DNA from: Pseudodesulfovibrio tunisiensis
GTDB lineage: Bacteria; Desulfobacterota; Desulfovibrionia; Desulfovibrionales; Desulfovibrionaceae
Assembly (NCBI RefSeq): GCF_022809775.1
Contig: NZ_CP094380.1
Coordinates: 310,001 to 374,000 of the forward strand
Direction: 5' to 3'
Length of the DNA stretch: 64,000 nucleotides
Both the position numbers and the translations under genes were made by a program. Under the pieces are notes generated by a model. The model was given only the letters and a program-made list of their open reading frames with translations. It ran no database searches and had not been told where the DNA came from. Position 1 is the first letter of the stretch; the number at the start of each line of letters is the position of its first letter. Below, in pieces: positions 25,959 to 34,926 of this stretch.

Positions 25959-28775
25959 TCATTTGGCTTCAGTACATTCGTCCACGAGGTAGAGAATGTT
26001 TCTGTACGGCTTTCTGCCGTGCAGGGTCAGGCCGATTTCGCAGGTCCTGGAGGTGCTGTAGCCCTCGGCGCAATCCCGGATTTGCGAGGCGAGGGTGCGC
26101 AGGGCCGCAGCATTGAGTTCCGGGTGGGTAAACCCCTTGTCCCCGGAAAATCCGCAGCAGAATATCTTTTCGGGAATCACTACCTTGGTGACGCATTTTT
26201 CCGCAACTTCCCGGAATTTTTCCACCAGACCCATCTCACGCATGGAACAGGTCGCATGGATGGCCACGGCGCGGTTTTTGCGCGTGAAGTGCAGCTTGTC
26301 CGCGAGATGCTTGAGCACGAATTCCACGGGCTCCAGCAGTTCCAGTCGCTTGTCCAGCGTCTTGCGCATCCGCAACAGGCACGGGCTGGTGTCGCAGAGA
26401 ACCGGAATCCTGCCGTTGTCGGTTTCGCGGAGCAGCACTTCATTCAGTTCCGCGGACTTGGCGTCGGCTTCCTCGAACAGTCCCTTGGTCTCGAACGCCT
26501 TGCCGCAGCACAGACCGTTGGTCTTGTCCGGGATGATTACCTGAAAGCCCGCGCGTTCCAGCAGGCGCAGAGCTACGTCCACAAGCGGTTCGTCCTTGTG
26601 CTGCCCGTCATCGGCATATCCCATGGTGCGCACGGCGCAGGACGGGAAGTAGACCACGGTGTTCGGGCGTTTGTCCGGATTGGGTGCGGGCAACTTGGCT
26701 CCGCCCTTGAGGTGGACTTCACGCAGGTCGGGCAGGGTCATGCCCGAGAGCTTTCTGCCCAGAGGTGCGGTTTTGGTGGCAAGGGTGTGGCCCATGAGCC
26801 GATGCGCGGCAGAGGCCACATGCAGCATGGTCGAGGCCGAGTTCTGCACCAGCTTGAAGTGCTTGCCGATCTTGTCGGCGATGGAGTGGTGCGACGGACT
26901 GGCTGCTTCGTGGCGCAGGGTGCGCATGTATCCGGCGATGTCCAGAGCGAGCGGGCAGCGCGTGGAGCACAGACCGTCCGTGGCACACAGGTCGCGGCCT
27001 TTTGCGTCGAACAGCGCCTGCCACTTGTCCGCCTTTTCATCCTCTCCGGACCGGCGTAGGCCTGCAATGGCACGCAGCACGTAGATGCGCTGGCGCGAGG
27101 AAAGGCCCACTTCCCGCGACGGACAGACGTATTCGCAGAATCCGCAATCCACGCAGGTGTCGATGGTCGGATCCACGGGACCGGCATACTTGAGATTGGT
27201 CAGGTGGCAGCGCGGATCGTCGTTCAGGATCACGTTGGGGTTGAGCAGGCCTTCAGGATCGATGGTCTTTTTCAGGTCCTGCATGACCTTGTACAGATCG
27301 TCGCCCCATTCCAGACGCACGAACGGAGCCACGGCCCGGCCCGTGCCGTGTTCGGCCTTGAGCGCACCGCCCAGTGACAGCACCTTGTCGCCCACTTCGT
27401 CGAGCAGGTCGCTCAGGCGGCGCAGGGATTCGGGATCATTGAGCTTGAGCGGGATGGAGAAATGGATGTTGCCGTGCAGGGCATGGCCGTGCACCCCGGT
27501 TCCCGGAAATCCGTGCTTGGTGGTGATGTCCACGAAGGCGTTGCAGGCTTCGGGCAGATTCTTGATGGGTACGCAATAGTCTTCGGAATAGGCGAATTCG
27601 TCTGGATTGCGGGTGCCGGCGAGGATCGGGAACAGGGCGCGGCGGATGTTCCACAGGTTTTCGCACACGTCGTGGTCGGTCACGAATTCGGGCGGGATGG
27701 CCACGTCCACCTTGGACAGGGCTTCCAGCACGCTGTCCACGTTCGCCTGAAGTTTCTTTTCGTCTTCTCCGCGCGTTTCCAGAAGCAGGGCACAGCCGGT
27801 GTCACCCAGTCCCTGAAGGGAATCCGGGAATTCCGGGAGTTGCATCAATGCGCCGAGGGACACGCAGTTCAGAAATTCCACGGCATACATGTCGCAGCCT
27901 TCCTCAAGCCGCAGCACACCCTGAATCGCGTTTTCCAGCGAGGTGAAGCCCACCAGAGCCGTGGCGCGCAGGGGCTTGAGCACGCCGGTGCGCAGGGTGA
28001 TGTCGTGGATGAAAGCCAGCGTGCCTTCGGAACCGATGATCAGATGCTTGAGTATTTCAACAGGATCGTCATAGTCCGTGAACGCGTTCAGGCTGTATCC
28101 GGCCGTATTGCGAATGGAGAACTTGCGCCGGACCTTGGCGTCCATTTCCTCGCTGTCCAGAATGCGCTGGCGCAGGGCCGCGAGCTCGTCGAGCATGTGG
28201 GCGTGGCTCTTGCGGAATGCGGCAACATTGGACGGATCGGCTGTATCCACGGTGGCGCCGTCCGCCAGCGTGAAATGCAGGTCCGTCATCATGTGGTAGA
28301 TGTTCTTGTCGATGGTGCAGCTCAGGCCTGCTGCATTGGTGGAGGCCATGCCGCCGATGAACGCGCTGTTCACCGAGGAGGGGTCCGAGGTCAGGAGCCT
28401 GCGATAGGGCTTCAAGGCTTCGTTGATGTCGCCGCCCACGGCGCAGCAGCCCGCGCGTACGCGGTCGCCGTTGTCAAGGATTTCGATGCGCTTCCACTGG
28501 TCGCCGATCAGCCGGACCGTGACGTCCTCGGCAATGGTCTGGCCGCTCACGCCGGTGCCCGCACCCCGGAAGGTCAGGCTTACCTTGTGGGAGCGTGCGG
28601 CCCGCAGCAGGGCCTGCAATTCATCGGTCGTGGTCACGTCGACAACGGCCTTGGCAATGGGCTCGAACGGGCTGCCGTCCACGGAGAATGCCTTGACCAG
28701 CATCTCTTCCGTGTGTACCCGCTGTTCCGGGATGGTATTCTTGACATCCTCGACAAATGTATCAATAGGACACAT
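25959..28775 (-). CDS. FAD/Fe-S D-2-hydroxyacid (D-lactate) dehydrogenase
   Basis: A 938-residue fusion of a GlcD-like flavoprotein and a GlcF-like iron-sulfur protein. The FAD-binding region has LTFRGAGTGVSGQ near residue 66, NAAGLSCT near 148 and IIGSEGTLAFIHD near 240. Next come two ferredoxin-like clusters (CVDCGFCEYVCPS near 530 and CATDGLCSTRCPL near 592) and two CCG domains (CCGKAFETKG and CCGFSGDKGF). It oxidises a D-2-hydroxyacid to the 2-oxoacid and passes electrons to the quinone or an Fe-S acceptor. D-lactate is the usual annotation, but the clustered 2-oxoacid oxidoreductase and butyrate kinase suggest a longer or branched hydroxyacid. The start has AAGGAG five bases upstream. 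Confidence 0.88.
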   Translation of the reverse strand: MCPIDTFVEDVKNTIPEQRVHTEEMLVKAFSVDGSPFEPIAKAVVDVTTTDELQALLRAARSHKVSLTFRGAGTGVSGQTIAEDVTVRLIGDQWKRIEILDNGDRVRAGCCAVGGDINEALKPYRRLLTSDPSSVNSAFIGGMASTNAAGLSCTIDKNIYHMMTDLHFTLADGATVDTADPSNVAAFRKSHAHMLDELAALRQRILDSEEMDAKVRRKFSIRNTAGYSLNAFTDYDDPVEILKHLIIGSEGTLAFIHDITLRTGVLKPLRATALVGFTSLENAIQGVLRLEEGCDMYAVEFLNCVSLGALMQLPEFPDSLQGLGDTGCALLLETRGEDEKKLQANVDSVLEALSKVDVAIPPEFVTDHDVCENLWNIRRALFPILAGTRNPDEFAYSEDYCVPIKNLPEACNAFVDITTKHGFPGTGVHGHALHGNIHFSIPLKLNDPESLRRLSDLLDEVGDKVLSLGGALKAEHGTGRAVAPFVRLEWGDDLYKVMQDLKKTIDPEGLLNPNVILNDDPRCHLTNLKYAGPVDPTIDTCVDCGFCEYVCPSREVGLSSRQRIYVLRAIAGLRRSGEDEKADKWQALFDAKGRDLCATDGLCSTRCPLALDIAGYMRTLRHEAASPSHHSIADKIGKHFKLVQNSASTMLHVASAAHRLMGHTLATKTAPLGRKLSGMTLPDLREVHLKGGAKLPAPNPDKRPNTVVYFPSCAVRTMGYADDGQHKDEPLVDVALRLLERAGFQVIIPDKTNGLCCGKAFETKGLFEEADAKSAELNEVLLRETDNGRIPVLCDTSPCLLRMRKTLDKRLELLEPVEFVLKHLADKLHFTRKNRAVAIHATCSMREMGLVEKFREVAEKCVTKVVIPEKIFCCGFSGDKGFTHPELNAAALRTLASQIRDCAEGYSTSRTCEIGLTLHGRKPYRNILYLVDECTEAK

Positions 28776-28887
28776 ACGAACTCCTTAAAGAACGCAAGGC
28801 TCGGGTTCTTTCAAAACTTTTCGGTACATGAAACAAGGTTGCTCTTCCGGTTTTCATCGTATCGTGCGAGGCGGTCTTCCGCCTTGC

Positions 28888-28926
28888 GGGCCCCAGACGG
28901 ATGTTGCAGCACCCGTCTGGAGGCCC
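28888..28926 (-). terminator. Strong hairpin between oxidoreductase gamma gene and dehydrogenase
   Basis: A 13-bp stem (gggcc-ccagacgg / ccgtctgg-ggccc, one bulge), nine bases past the gamma-subunit stop. A second small hairpin lies at 28869-28884 and an inverted repeat at 28787-28811. Together they probably separate the dehydrogenase transcript or limit read-through. Confidence 0.6.
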
Positions 28927-28934
28927 GATCGCGC

Positions 28935-29471
28935 CTATACCGCGTTATAGCCGCATTCGAACGCCTTCATGTTGGCGGCTTCGAACTTCTGCTTTCCCTT
29001 TTTCCGGAACATGTCGTTCATGCCCTGGATGCCGTCTTCCATGGAGAAGTCGCCAGCCAGCTTGATGATGGCCGCGGCCGCGATGATGTTCGCGCCCCGG
29101 GGCTGTCCGATTTCATGCGCCAGCGTGTTGCAGGCCAGTCCGCAGACGGTCACGTCGTCGCGCACGTTCAGGTTGCCGGTCACCATGTCGGTGTTGGCCA
29201 GAATGATTCCGCCCGGCTTGACGATGGAGTGGAAGGCATCGAACGAGGGGCCGTTCATGGCCAGCAGGAAGTCGGGTTCCTCCTGAGCCGGGTTGTAGAT
29301 GGTGTCCTTGCCGTACTTGACCGTGCAGTTGGCGGTGCCGCCGCGCATGGCCGATCCGTAGGACGGAACCCAAGTGGCATTCTGGCCCTTGAAGACCGCG
29401 ACCTGGGACATGACCAGACCCGAGGTGAGCACGCCCTGTCCGCCGAATCCCGCGTATACTATCTCGCGCAT
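28935..29471 (-). CDS. 2-oxoacid:ferredoxin oxidoreductase, gamma subunit
   Basis: A 178-residue gamma subunit of the KOR/VOR-type 2-oxoacid:ferredoxin oxidoreductases. The N-terminus REIVYAGFGGQGVLTSG is the family signature for CoA-site formation, followed by WVPSYGSAMRGGTANCTV. Together with the beta, alpha and ferredoxin genes upstream it forms a complex that converts a 2-oxoacid plus CoA to acyl-CoA, CO2 and reduced ferredoxin. It starts one base after the beta-subunit stop. The neighbouring Ptb/Buk pair suggests branched-chain or short-chain 2-oxoacids rather than 2-oxoglutarate. Confidence 0.9.
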   Translation of the reverse strand: MREIVYAGFGGQGVLTSGLVMSQVAVFKGQNATWVPSYGSAMRGGTANCTVKYGKDTIYNPAQEEPDFLLAMNGPSFDAFHSIVKPGGIILANTDMVTGNLNVRDDVTVCGLACNTLAHEIGQPRGANIIAAAAIIKLAGDFSMEDGIQGMNDMFRKKGKQKFEAANMKAFECGYNAV

Positions 29472-29472
29472 T

Positions 29473-30213
29473 CTAGTTCTCCTTCCTCGCCTTGAATTCG
29501 CCCAGCGGGTAGTAGGGGATGAGTTCGGTCTCGATCCTTTCCATGGCCTTCAGGGGCGTCATCTTCCAGTTGGTCGGGCAGGGGGAGAGTACCTCGATCA
29601 CGGAGTAGCCTTCGCCCTTGACCTGCGCATCCAGACCGTTCCAGATGTATTTCTTGAGCTTCTTCACATTCTTGGGCGTGGTGACCGCTCCGCGCGCCGC
29701 ATAGGCAACGTCGAACTGGCTGGCAACGAGTTCCGGGAAACGCAGGGGCAGGCCCGTGGTTTCGCAGTCGCGACCAAGAGGCGAGGTCGTGGTCACCTGA
29801 CCGGGCATGGTGGTCCAGCTCATCTGGCCGCCGGTCATGCCGTAGTTGGTGTTGTTTATGGTAATGACCGTGAAGTTCTCGTTGCGGTATGCCGCGTTGA
29901 TGGACTCCGCGATGCCGATGCTGTATGCGTCGCCGTCGCCCTGATAGGCCACGATGGTGTTCTCGGGCTGCACGCGCTTCATGCCCGTGGCAACTGCGCC
30001 AGCGCGTCCGTGGGGGCAATGCAGCCGGTCCGTGACCAGACCGCCGCCCAGCAGGCTGGAGCAGCCCACGCCAAGGGCGAAGATGATGTTCTGATCCTGC
30101 CCCAGTTCCTCAAGGCATTCCGCAATGAGTCGGATCACGATGCCGTGTCCGCAGCCCGGGCAGAACGACATGGGGTTGTCGATGATGGCGGGCACTTTTC
30201 TCGCTTTGGCCAT
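29473..30213 (-). CDS. 2-oxoacid:ferredoxin oxidoreductase, beta (TPP) subunit
   Basis: A 246-residue thiamine-pyrophosphate-binding subunit. The [4Fe-4S]-proximal FCPGCGHGIVIRLI opens the protein. The TPP/Mg motif is AYQGDGDAYSIGIAESINAA (~92-111) continuing to NNTNYGMTGGQMS, and CPTNWKMTP lies near the end. The ATG at 30213 shares one base with the alpha stop (TAATG), so synthesis is coupled. The upstream in-frame extension is shadow sequence of the alpha gene. The small size matches four-subunit Kor/Oor enzymes. Confidence 0.92.
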   Translation of the reverse strand: MAKARKVPAIIDNPMSFCPGCGHGIVIRLIAECLEELGQDQNIIFALGVGCSSLLGGGLVTDRLHCPHGRAGAVATGMKRVQPENTIVAYQGDGDAYSIGIAESINAAYRNENFTVITINNTNYGMTGGQMSWTTMPGQVTTTSPLGRDCETTGLPLRFPELVASQFDVAYAARGAVTTPKNVKKLKKYIWNGLDAQVKGEGYSVIEVLSPCPTNWKMTPLKAMERIETELIPYYPLGEFKARKEN

Positions 30214-31274
30214 TAGTACCTCTCCTTGATCTCGCCATTGATGATCTTGCCCAGCCCTTCCTTGGTGAATCTGATGGACGGGATTCCGTACACGCAGGGC
30301 AGGCAGTATGCGGGCACGTTGCGGTCCTTGACGGTTTCCTTGGCGGCCAGAGCCACATCGTCGATGAGCTGGCCAGTGGCGTTGGCTTCCACGGAGATGA
30401 AACCCTTCACGTCTCTGTTGACCTTTTCGAACGCCTTGATCGGGAACGGCCATGTGGTGATGGGGCGGATGAAGCCGACCTTGTGGCCTTCCTCGCGAAG
30501 CTCCCTGACCGCGCCCTTGACCGAGCGGCCGGGCAGACCGTAGGCCACGAACACATAGTCCGCGTCTTCGAGTCCGTCGTCTTCCCAACGTTGCTCGTTG
30601 GCCTTGATGGTGTCGTGTTTTTTGTTCAGGTCCACTGCTTCGGTCATGGAGTTGCGGTCGAAGATGCCTATCTTCTTGTAGGAATACTTGCCGTCCATTC
30701 CCCAGGGCAGTTTTTCGGGTTCGATGAAGTCGGGCAGGTCGCACGGCTCCATCATCTGGCCCAGCGCGCCTTCGGTCATCATCACCGTGACGATGCGGTA
30801 CTTCTCGGCCAGTTCGTAGGCCGTTGCCATGAGGTCCACGGCTTCCTGAATGCTGCCCGGGCTGAGCACGATGCAGCGATAGTCGCCGTTGCCGCCGCCA
30901 CGCGTTTCGCGGTGGTAGTCGCACTGGGCGGAGTACAGGGTGCCCAGACCGTTGCCGTAGCGCACCACGTTGATGACCACGCAGGTAAGCTCCTCGTCCG
31001 AGATGCAGGAAATGCCTTCCTGCTTCAGGCTGATGCCCGGGCCCGAGGATGCGGTCAGCGCGCGCACGCCGCAGGAGGCTGCGCCCATGACCATGTTGAT
31101 GCCCGCGAGTTCGCTTTCGGCCTGGATGAAGCTGGCACCCACCTCGGGCAGCCGCTTGGACAGGTATTCCATGATTTCCGTGGAAGGCGTGATCGGGTAC
31201 CCGGCGTACAGCTTGACGCCCGCCCGCACAGCGGCTTCCGCGATGGCGATGTTGCCTTTCATCATGTCGCCCAT
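30213..31274 (-). CDS. 2-oxoacid:ferredoxin oxidoreductase, alpha subunit
   Basis: A 353-residue alpha subunit. Key regions are NIAIAEAAVRAGVKLYAGYP near residue 8, PSTEIMEYLS, then AESELAGINMVMGAASCGVR with the catalytic-site glutamate region, and SSGPGISLKQEG. It builds the substrate and TPP pocket with the beta subunit. The ATG at 31274 is preceded by GGGAGGG and lies two bases after the ferredoxin stop. An upstream in-frame extension is out of place in the ferredoxin gene and is rejected. Substrate range cannot be read directly. Confidence 0.92.
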   Translation of the reverse strand: MGDMMKGNIAIAEAAVRAGVKLYAGYPITPSTEIMEYLSKRLPEVGASFIQAESELAGINMVMGAASCGVRALTASSGPGISLKQEGISCISDEELTCVVINVVRYGNGLGTLYSAQCDYHRETRGGGNGDYRCIVLSPGSIQEAVDLMATAYELAEKYRIVTVMMTEGALGQMMEPCDLPDFIEPEKLPWGMDGKYSYKKIGIFDRNSMTEAVDLNKKHDTIKANEQRWEDDGLEDADYVFVAYGLPGRSVKGAVRELREEGHKVGFIRPITTWPFPIKAFEKVNRDVKGFISVEANATGQLIDDVALAAKETVKDRNVPAYCLPCVYGIPSIRFTKEGLGKIINGEIKERY

Positions 31275-31275
31275 G

Positions 31276-31494
31276 TTATTTCCCTCCCTGGCCGTTGTTC
31301 GAGATCTCGTACACGCCGTCCGGGCACATGGTGTAGCACATGCCGCACTTGATGCACTTTTCGTCATCGACCTGCACGGGAGTCATTCCCGCGCTGTTGA
31401 AGTGGTCCGCAAAGGAAATGGCTCCCTTGGGACAGTGCTCGATGCACAGTCCGCACTGTTTGCATCTTTCTTCCTTGACTATGATAACGTCCAT
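31276..31494 (-). CDS. 2-oxoacid oxidoreductase ferredoxin subunit (2x[4Fe-4S])
   Basis: A 72-residue ferredoxin-like subunit with two complete cluster motifs, CKQCGLCIEHCPKG near residue 11 and CIKCGMCYTMCPDG near 47. It is the first gene of the oxidoreductase block (delta-alpha-beta-gamma order) and carries electrons from the TPP site to free ferredoxin. It ends two bases before the alpha start. Confidence 0.93.
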   Translation of the reverse strand: MDVIIVKEERCKQCGLCIEHCPKGAISFADHFNSAGMTPVQVDDEKCIKCGMCYTMCPDGVYEISNNGQGGK

Positions 31495-31540
31495 AATAGC
31501 CTCTAACCTTTATGTTTTTCATTCCACGCAATAGCGGATG

Positions 31541-32815
31541 CTAGTTGCCTTGCTGCAAGCCTTCGCGGAGCTTCCTCTTATACCGGAATGTGAGCAGCGC
31601 ACTGATCACGCCGAGGGAGCAGACCACGATGTTGTAGGTGAAGATCATGGTGTAGGCCGCGTTGCCGTAGGTATCGATCCAGTTGCCGAACAGGATGAAC
31701 TGGAACAGGTCCGGGGAGTAGCCGATGGCACACACGATGCCGCCGGTGATGGCCGCGTACTTCACGGGGATTCCCACTTCCGAGGGCACGGCGAACATGG
31801 AGCCGCGGGCGCTGAACACGAACACCCCGAACACCAGCATCAGGGCGATGGCAATGGGGATGGCCGTGCCTTCGGGCAGGAACATGATGGTCAGCAGGGT
31901 TGCGGCTGCGCCGATCCAGGAAACCATGAGCACCTTGGTCACGGAGTTGAACTTGTCGCCCAGAAAACCGCCCACGGGACAGAGTACGAATCGGAGGCCG
32001 TACGTCCTGATGATGGCGAGTGCGCCGGAAAACACCACGGACACGCCGAGGACATTGGTAAAGTACGGGGTGAAGTAGGACAGGGAGCAGTACAGGGTGT
32101 AGGTGGCGAACACCGCAATGCCCGAAAACCAGGTGCCGGGGCACTTGAGCACGATGAAGAAGTCCTTGATCGTGATCTTGTCCTTGGCTTTCTTCTCTTC
32201 GGTCTTCTCTTCCGTCTTCTTGTCCGGGCCGTCGATCAGGAAGTACAGGATGGCCGTGCAAATTACGCCGCAGGCGGCAAAGAAGATCAGGACGGCCTTG
32301 AATCCGTAGATTTCATTGGCATACTTGGCGAAGACGCTCAGGGCGATGGCATTGACAATGGTGCTGCCGATGCCAGCGAAGGATTCCGCGAAACCGAACA
32401 CCTTGCCCTGTCTGGATTCATCCACAAGAGAGCGAACGATCTTGATATGTGCGGGAAACAGCAGAAACAGGCCGGTTATGGCCAGACCTGCATACACCAG
32501 AAGCGAGAACTGGTAGTTCAGATTGTACGCCCAGATCAGGGAAAGCAGGGACGTGCCGAGCAGGCCGCCCAGATACAGGAGTTTGTGGTTGTACTTGTCC
32601 GAGAGAATGCCCCCGATGGGCGCGCCCGCAATGTTGCCGATGCCGAAGATGGCGACAAGCGTGCCGAGCTGCGCATTCGTGGCGCCCAGCGCGTGCAGGG
32701 TGGTGTCGTAGAACACGTACTGGACGAACGGCACCGCATAGGTGATGGCGTAGGCCATGCCTATGAAAAACAGGGCCACGAACGTCTTGACGCTGAATCC
32801 TCTTTCTTCCCGCAT
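31541..32815 (-). CDS. MFS transporter, probable carboxylate importer
   Basis: A 424-residue major-facilitator protein with ~12 helices. There is a charged central loop rich in Lys/Glu (KKTEEKTEEKKAKDK near residue 205), and GGILSDKYNHKLLYLGGLLG near 68 is the MFS loop 2-3 motif. It sits between the acyl phosphotransferase and the oxidoreductase genes, so the likely cargo is the hydroxy- or keto-acid substrate or the carboxylate product. GGAGGAG lies before the ATG. The specific substrate is not deducible. Confidence 0.82.
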   Translation of the reverse strand: MREERGFSVKTFVALFFIGMAYAITYAVPFVQYVFYDTTLHALGATNAQLGTLVAIFGIGNIAGAPIGGILSDKYNHKLLYLGGLLGTSLLSLIWAYNLNYQFSLLVYAGLAITGLFLLFPAHIKIVRSLVDESRQGKVFGFAESFAGIGSTIVNAIALSVFAKYANEIYGFKAVLIFFAACGVICTAILYFLIDGPDKKTEEKTEEKKAKDKITIKDFFIVLKCPGTWFSGIAVFATYTLYCSLSYFTPYFTNVLGVSVVFSGALAIIRTYGLRFVLCPVGGFLGDKFNSVTKVLMVSWIGAAATLLTIMFLPEGTAIPIAIALMLVFGVFVFSARGSMFAVPSEVGIPVKYAAITGGIVCAIGYSPDLFQFILFGNWIDTYGNAAYTMIFTYNIVVCSLGVISALLTFRYKRKLREGLQQGN

Positions 32816-32848
32816 ACAATTGCTCCTCCGGTTAAATGTGAGTACCGA

Positions 32849-33745
32849 CTAGGACTGGGCCAGCAGGCAGGCGAGGGCGATGGAGTTGATCTTCACTTCC
32901 GCGGTGTCGGAACGCGAACCGAGCACCACGGGGTGGGTGGTTCCGAGCACCACGCCAGCCCATTTCGCTTTGCTGAGGGTCAACCAGGATTTGCCGAGGG
33001 CATTCCCGGTTTCGATGTTGGGGGCAAGAATCAGGTCCACCTCGCCGCTGATGCGGCTGTCGATGCCCTTGTGCTCGGCCGCGTGGCGGTCGAAGGCCAC
33101 GTCAAAGGCGATGGGGCCCTCGATCACGCAGTCCGGGAGTTCGCGGTTGCGGGACATGGTCACCAGCGCGTCCGCGTCCACTGTGGCCTGAATCTTCGGA
33201 TGGACCATTTCATTGGCCGTGAGCGCGGCCACGTTCGGGCAATCCATGCCCAGCCGCTTCATGGCTCCCAGCGCATTGACGAGAATCTGCCTCTTCTGCT
33301 CCAGGTCCGGGCTGGTGTTGATGCCGCTGTCGCTGCAAAAGATCAGCTTGTGGTATTCCTTGAGGTCATAGGCTGCGAGCGCGCTGATCAGGCTGCCGTT
33401 GCGCAGACCCTTTTGCCGGTTCAGGATGGCACGCATGTAGATGGCGGTGTTGATCACGCCCTTCATGAGCACGTCGGCCTTGCCCGATCTCACGATTTCA
33501 ACTGCCTTTCCGGCACAGGTTTCGGTTTCGTCGCAGGCAATGATTTCGCATTCGTCGAGGCCTACCTTTTCGGTCAGATCCCTGATTTCGTCTTCGGGAC
33601 CGACGAGAACCGGGAACAGGAAGCCCATGTCCGAAGCGAGTTTCACGGCGGACAGCAGCTCCTCGTCCTGAGCCGCGGCCACGCACACCCGGTATTGCCG
33701 ACCGGAGCGCACCCTGGTGATCAATTCATCGAAATTGGAAAGCAC
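32849..33745 (-). CDS. ptb: Phosphate butyryltransferase-like acyltransferase
   Basis: A 298-residue PTA/PTB-family enzyme that swaps CoA for phosphate on a short acyl group. Motifs include VGPEDEIRDL near 46, KADVLMKGVINTAIYMRAIL near 92, ALTANEMVHPKIQATVDAD near 180 and EGPIAFDVAFD near 214, as in butyrate/branched-chain enzymes rather than Pta. A GTG start at 33745 with GGGAG upstream lies 20 bases after the kinase stop. With the adjacent kinase it turns acyl-CoA into acid plus ATP. A longer in-frame extension (to 34345) is shadow of the kinase gene. Confidence 0.9.
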   Translation of the reverse strand: MLSNFDELITRVRSGRQYRVCVAAAQDEELLSAVKLASDMGFLFPVLVGPEDEIRDLTEKVGLDECEIIACDETETCAGKAVEIVRSGKADVLMKGVINTAIYMRAILNRQKGLRNGSLISALAAYDLKEYHKLIFCSDSGINTSPDLEQKRQILVNALGAMKRLGMDCPNVAALTANEMVHPKIQATVDADALVTMSRNRELPDCVIEGPIAFDVAFDRHAAEHKGIDSRISGEVDLILAPNIETGNALGKSWLTLSKAKWAGVVLGTTHPVVLGSRSDTAEVKINSIALACLLAQS

Positions 33746-33765
33746 GATTCGTTCTCCCAACAGGT

Positions 33766-34824
33766 TTAATAGGTCTTCACGTCTTCGCTGCCGCTCATGA
33801 CACGCAGCGCGCCGAGGGCCAGCGCCTTCATCTCCATTTCGCCGGGAATCACCTCGAATTCGGCGAGATAACTCACATGTTCTTTCAATTTGTCCACAAT
33901 AAGCTGCGAGTGGGCGATGCCCCCGGTGATGATGATCCTGTCCACCTCGCCGCACAGGGATGCGCCGTACGCCGCGATTTCCTTGGCGGTCTGGTAGATG
34001 AACGCGTTGAGCACGCGCATTGCGTCCGGGTCTCCGGCCAGATAGCGGTTTTCGATCTCCAGCATGTCCTTGGTGCCGAGGTGGTCGAACATGCCTGCGC
34101 GGGTGCTGATCTTGGAAACCATTTCCCGCAGCGTGTATTTGCCGCTGTAGCAGAGCTCGACCAGAGGAAAGCTGGGCAGTCCTCCGCAGCGTTCCGGGGA
34201 AAAGGGGCCGTTGCAGCGACCTCCGCTTCCGTCGATCATCACGCCCTTCAGATGCGCGGCAATGGAAATGCCGGAGCCGAGATGTGCCACGATGAAATTG
34301 AAGTCCGCGTATTCGCCGCCGAGTCGGGCCGCGGTTTCCCGGCACACGGCCTTCTGGTTCAGGGCATGCATCCAGCTCGGCCGTTCCAGCTCGGAAATGC
34401 CCGATATCTTGGCGATGCCCAGAAATTCGTCCACGGACACCGGGTCCACGGTGAACGCGGGGATGTCGAACGAGTCTGCAATGTCCTTCGCAATGACCGG
34501 CCCCAGATTCGAGGGATGTTCGCCATTGATGGCGTTGCGCAGGTCCTCGATCATGGTCGGGCTCACCTCGTAGGTGCCGCCCGCCAGAGGCTTGAGCAGA
34601 CCGCCGCGTCCCACCACGCAGTCGAAATCCTCCAGCATGTGGCCGTTCTCGGCCAGAGTCCGGACAATTACGTCCTTGCGAAAGCGGAACTGCTCGAAGA
34701 CCGTGGGGAAATGATTCACTTCGTCCTGATCGTGCTGGATGTTTTCGCCGAACAGCTGTTCGCCGTCTTCGAACACTGCGATCTTGGTCGAAGTTCCGCC
34801 GGGATTGACAACAAGTATCTTCAT
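33766..34824 (-). CDS. buk: Butyrate/branched-chain fatty acid kinase
   Basis: A 352-residue member of the ASKHA acetate/butyrate kinase family. It has VNPGGTSTKIAVFEDGEQL at the N-terminus, GRGGLLKPLAGGTYEVSP near 72, VAHLGSGISIAAH near 183 and ITGGIAHSQ near 299. Length and the RGGLL loop fit Buk rather than AckA. It makes ATP from butyryl-, isobutyryl- or isovaleryl-phosphate. It is transcribed before ptb, and together they form the substrate-level phosphorylation step of this catabolic cluster. Confidence 0.92.
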   Translation of the reverse strand: MKILVVNPGGTSTKIAVFEDGEQLFGENIQHDQDEVNHFPTVFEQFRFRKDVIVRTLAENGHMLEDFDCVVGRGGLLKPLAGGTYEVSPTMIEDLRNAINGEHPSNLGPVIAKDIADSFDIPAFTVDPVSVDEFLGIAKISGISELERPSWMHALNQKAVCRETAARLGGEYADFNFIVAHLGSGISIAAHLKGVMIDGSGGRCNGPFSPERCGGLPSFPLVELCYSGKYTLREMVSKISTRAGMFDHLGTKDMLEIENRYLAGDPDAMRVLNAFIYQTAKEIAAYGASLCGEVDRIIITGGIAHSQLIVDKLKEHVSYLAEFEVIPGEMEMKALALGALRVMSGSEDVKTY

Positions 34825-34926
34825 TCCTGTTTCCTGCCGGATGGCGGTCCCGGAAGAGGGAATCCCTTCCGGGCCGTCAGCCGCTTCATGAGTCTGTGTG
34901 GTTGATGGTTGGCCGGGAGAATCCGC

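Noticed and set aside
25959..28775. Annotation as glycolate oxidase GlcDF
   Set aside because: The fused FAD plus Fe-S layout fits, but the neighbourhood (2-oxoacid oxidoreductase, Ptb, Buk) does not suggest glycolate metabolism.
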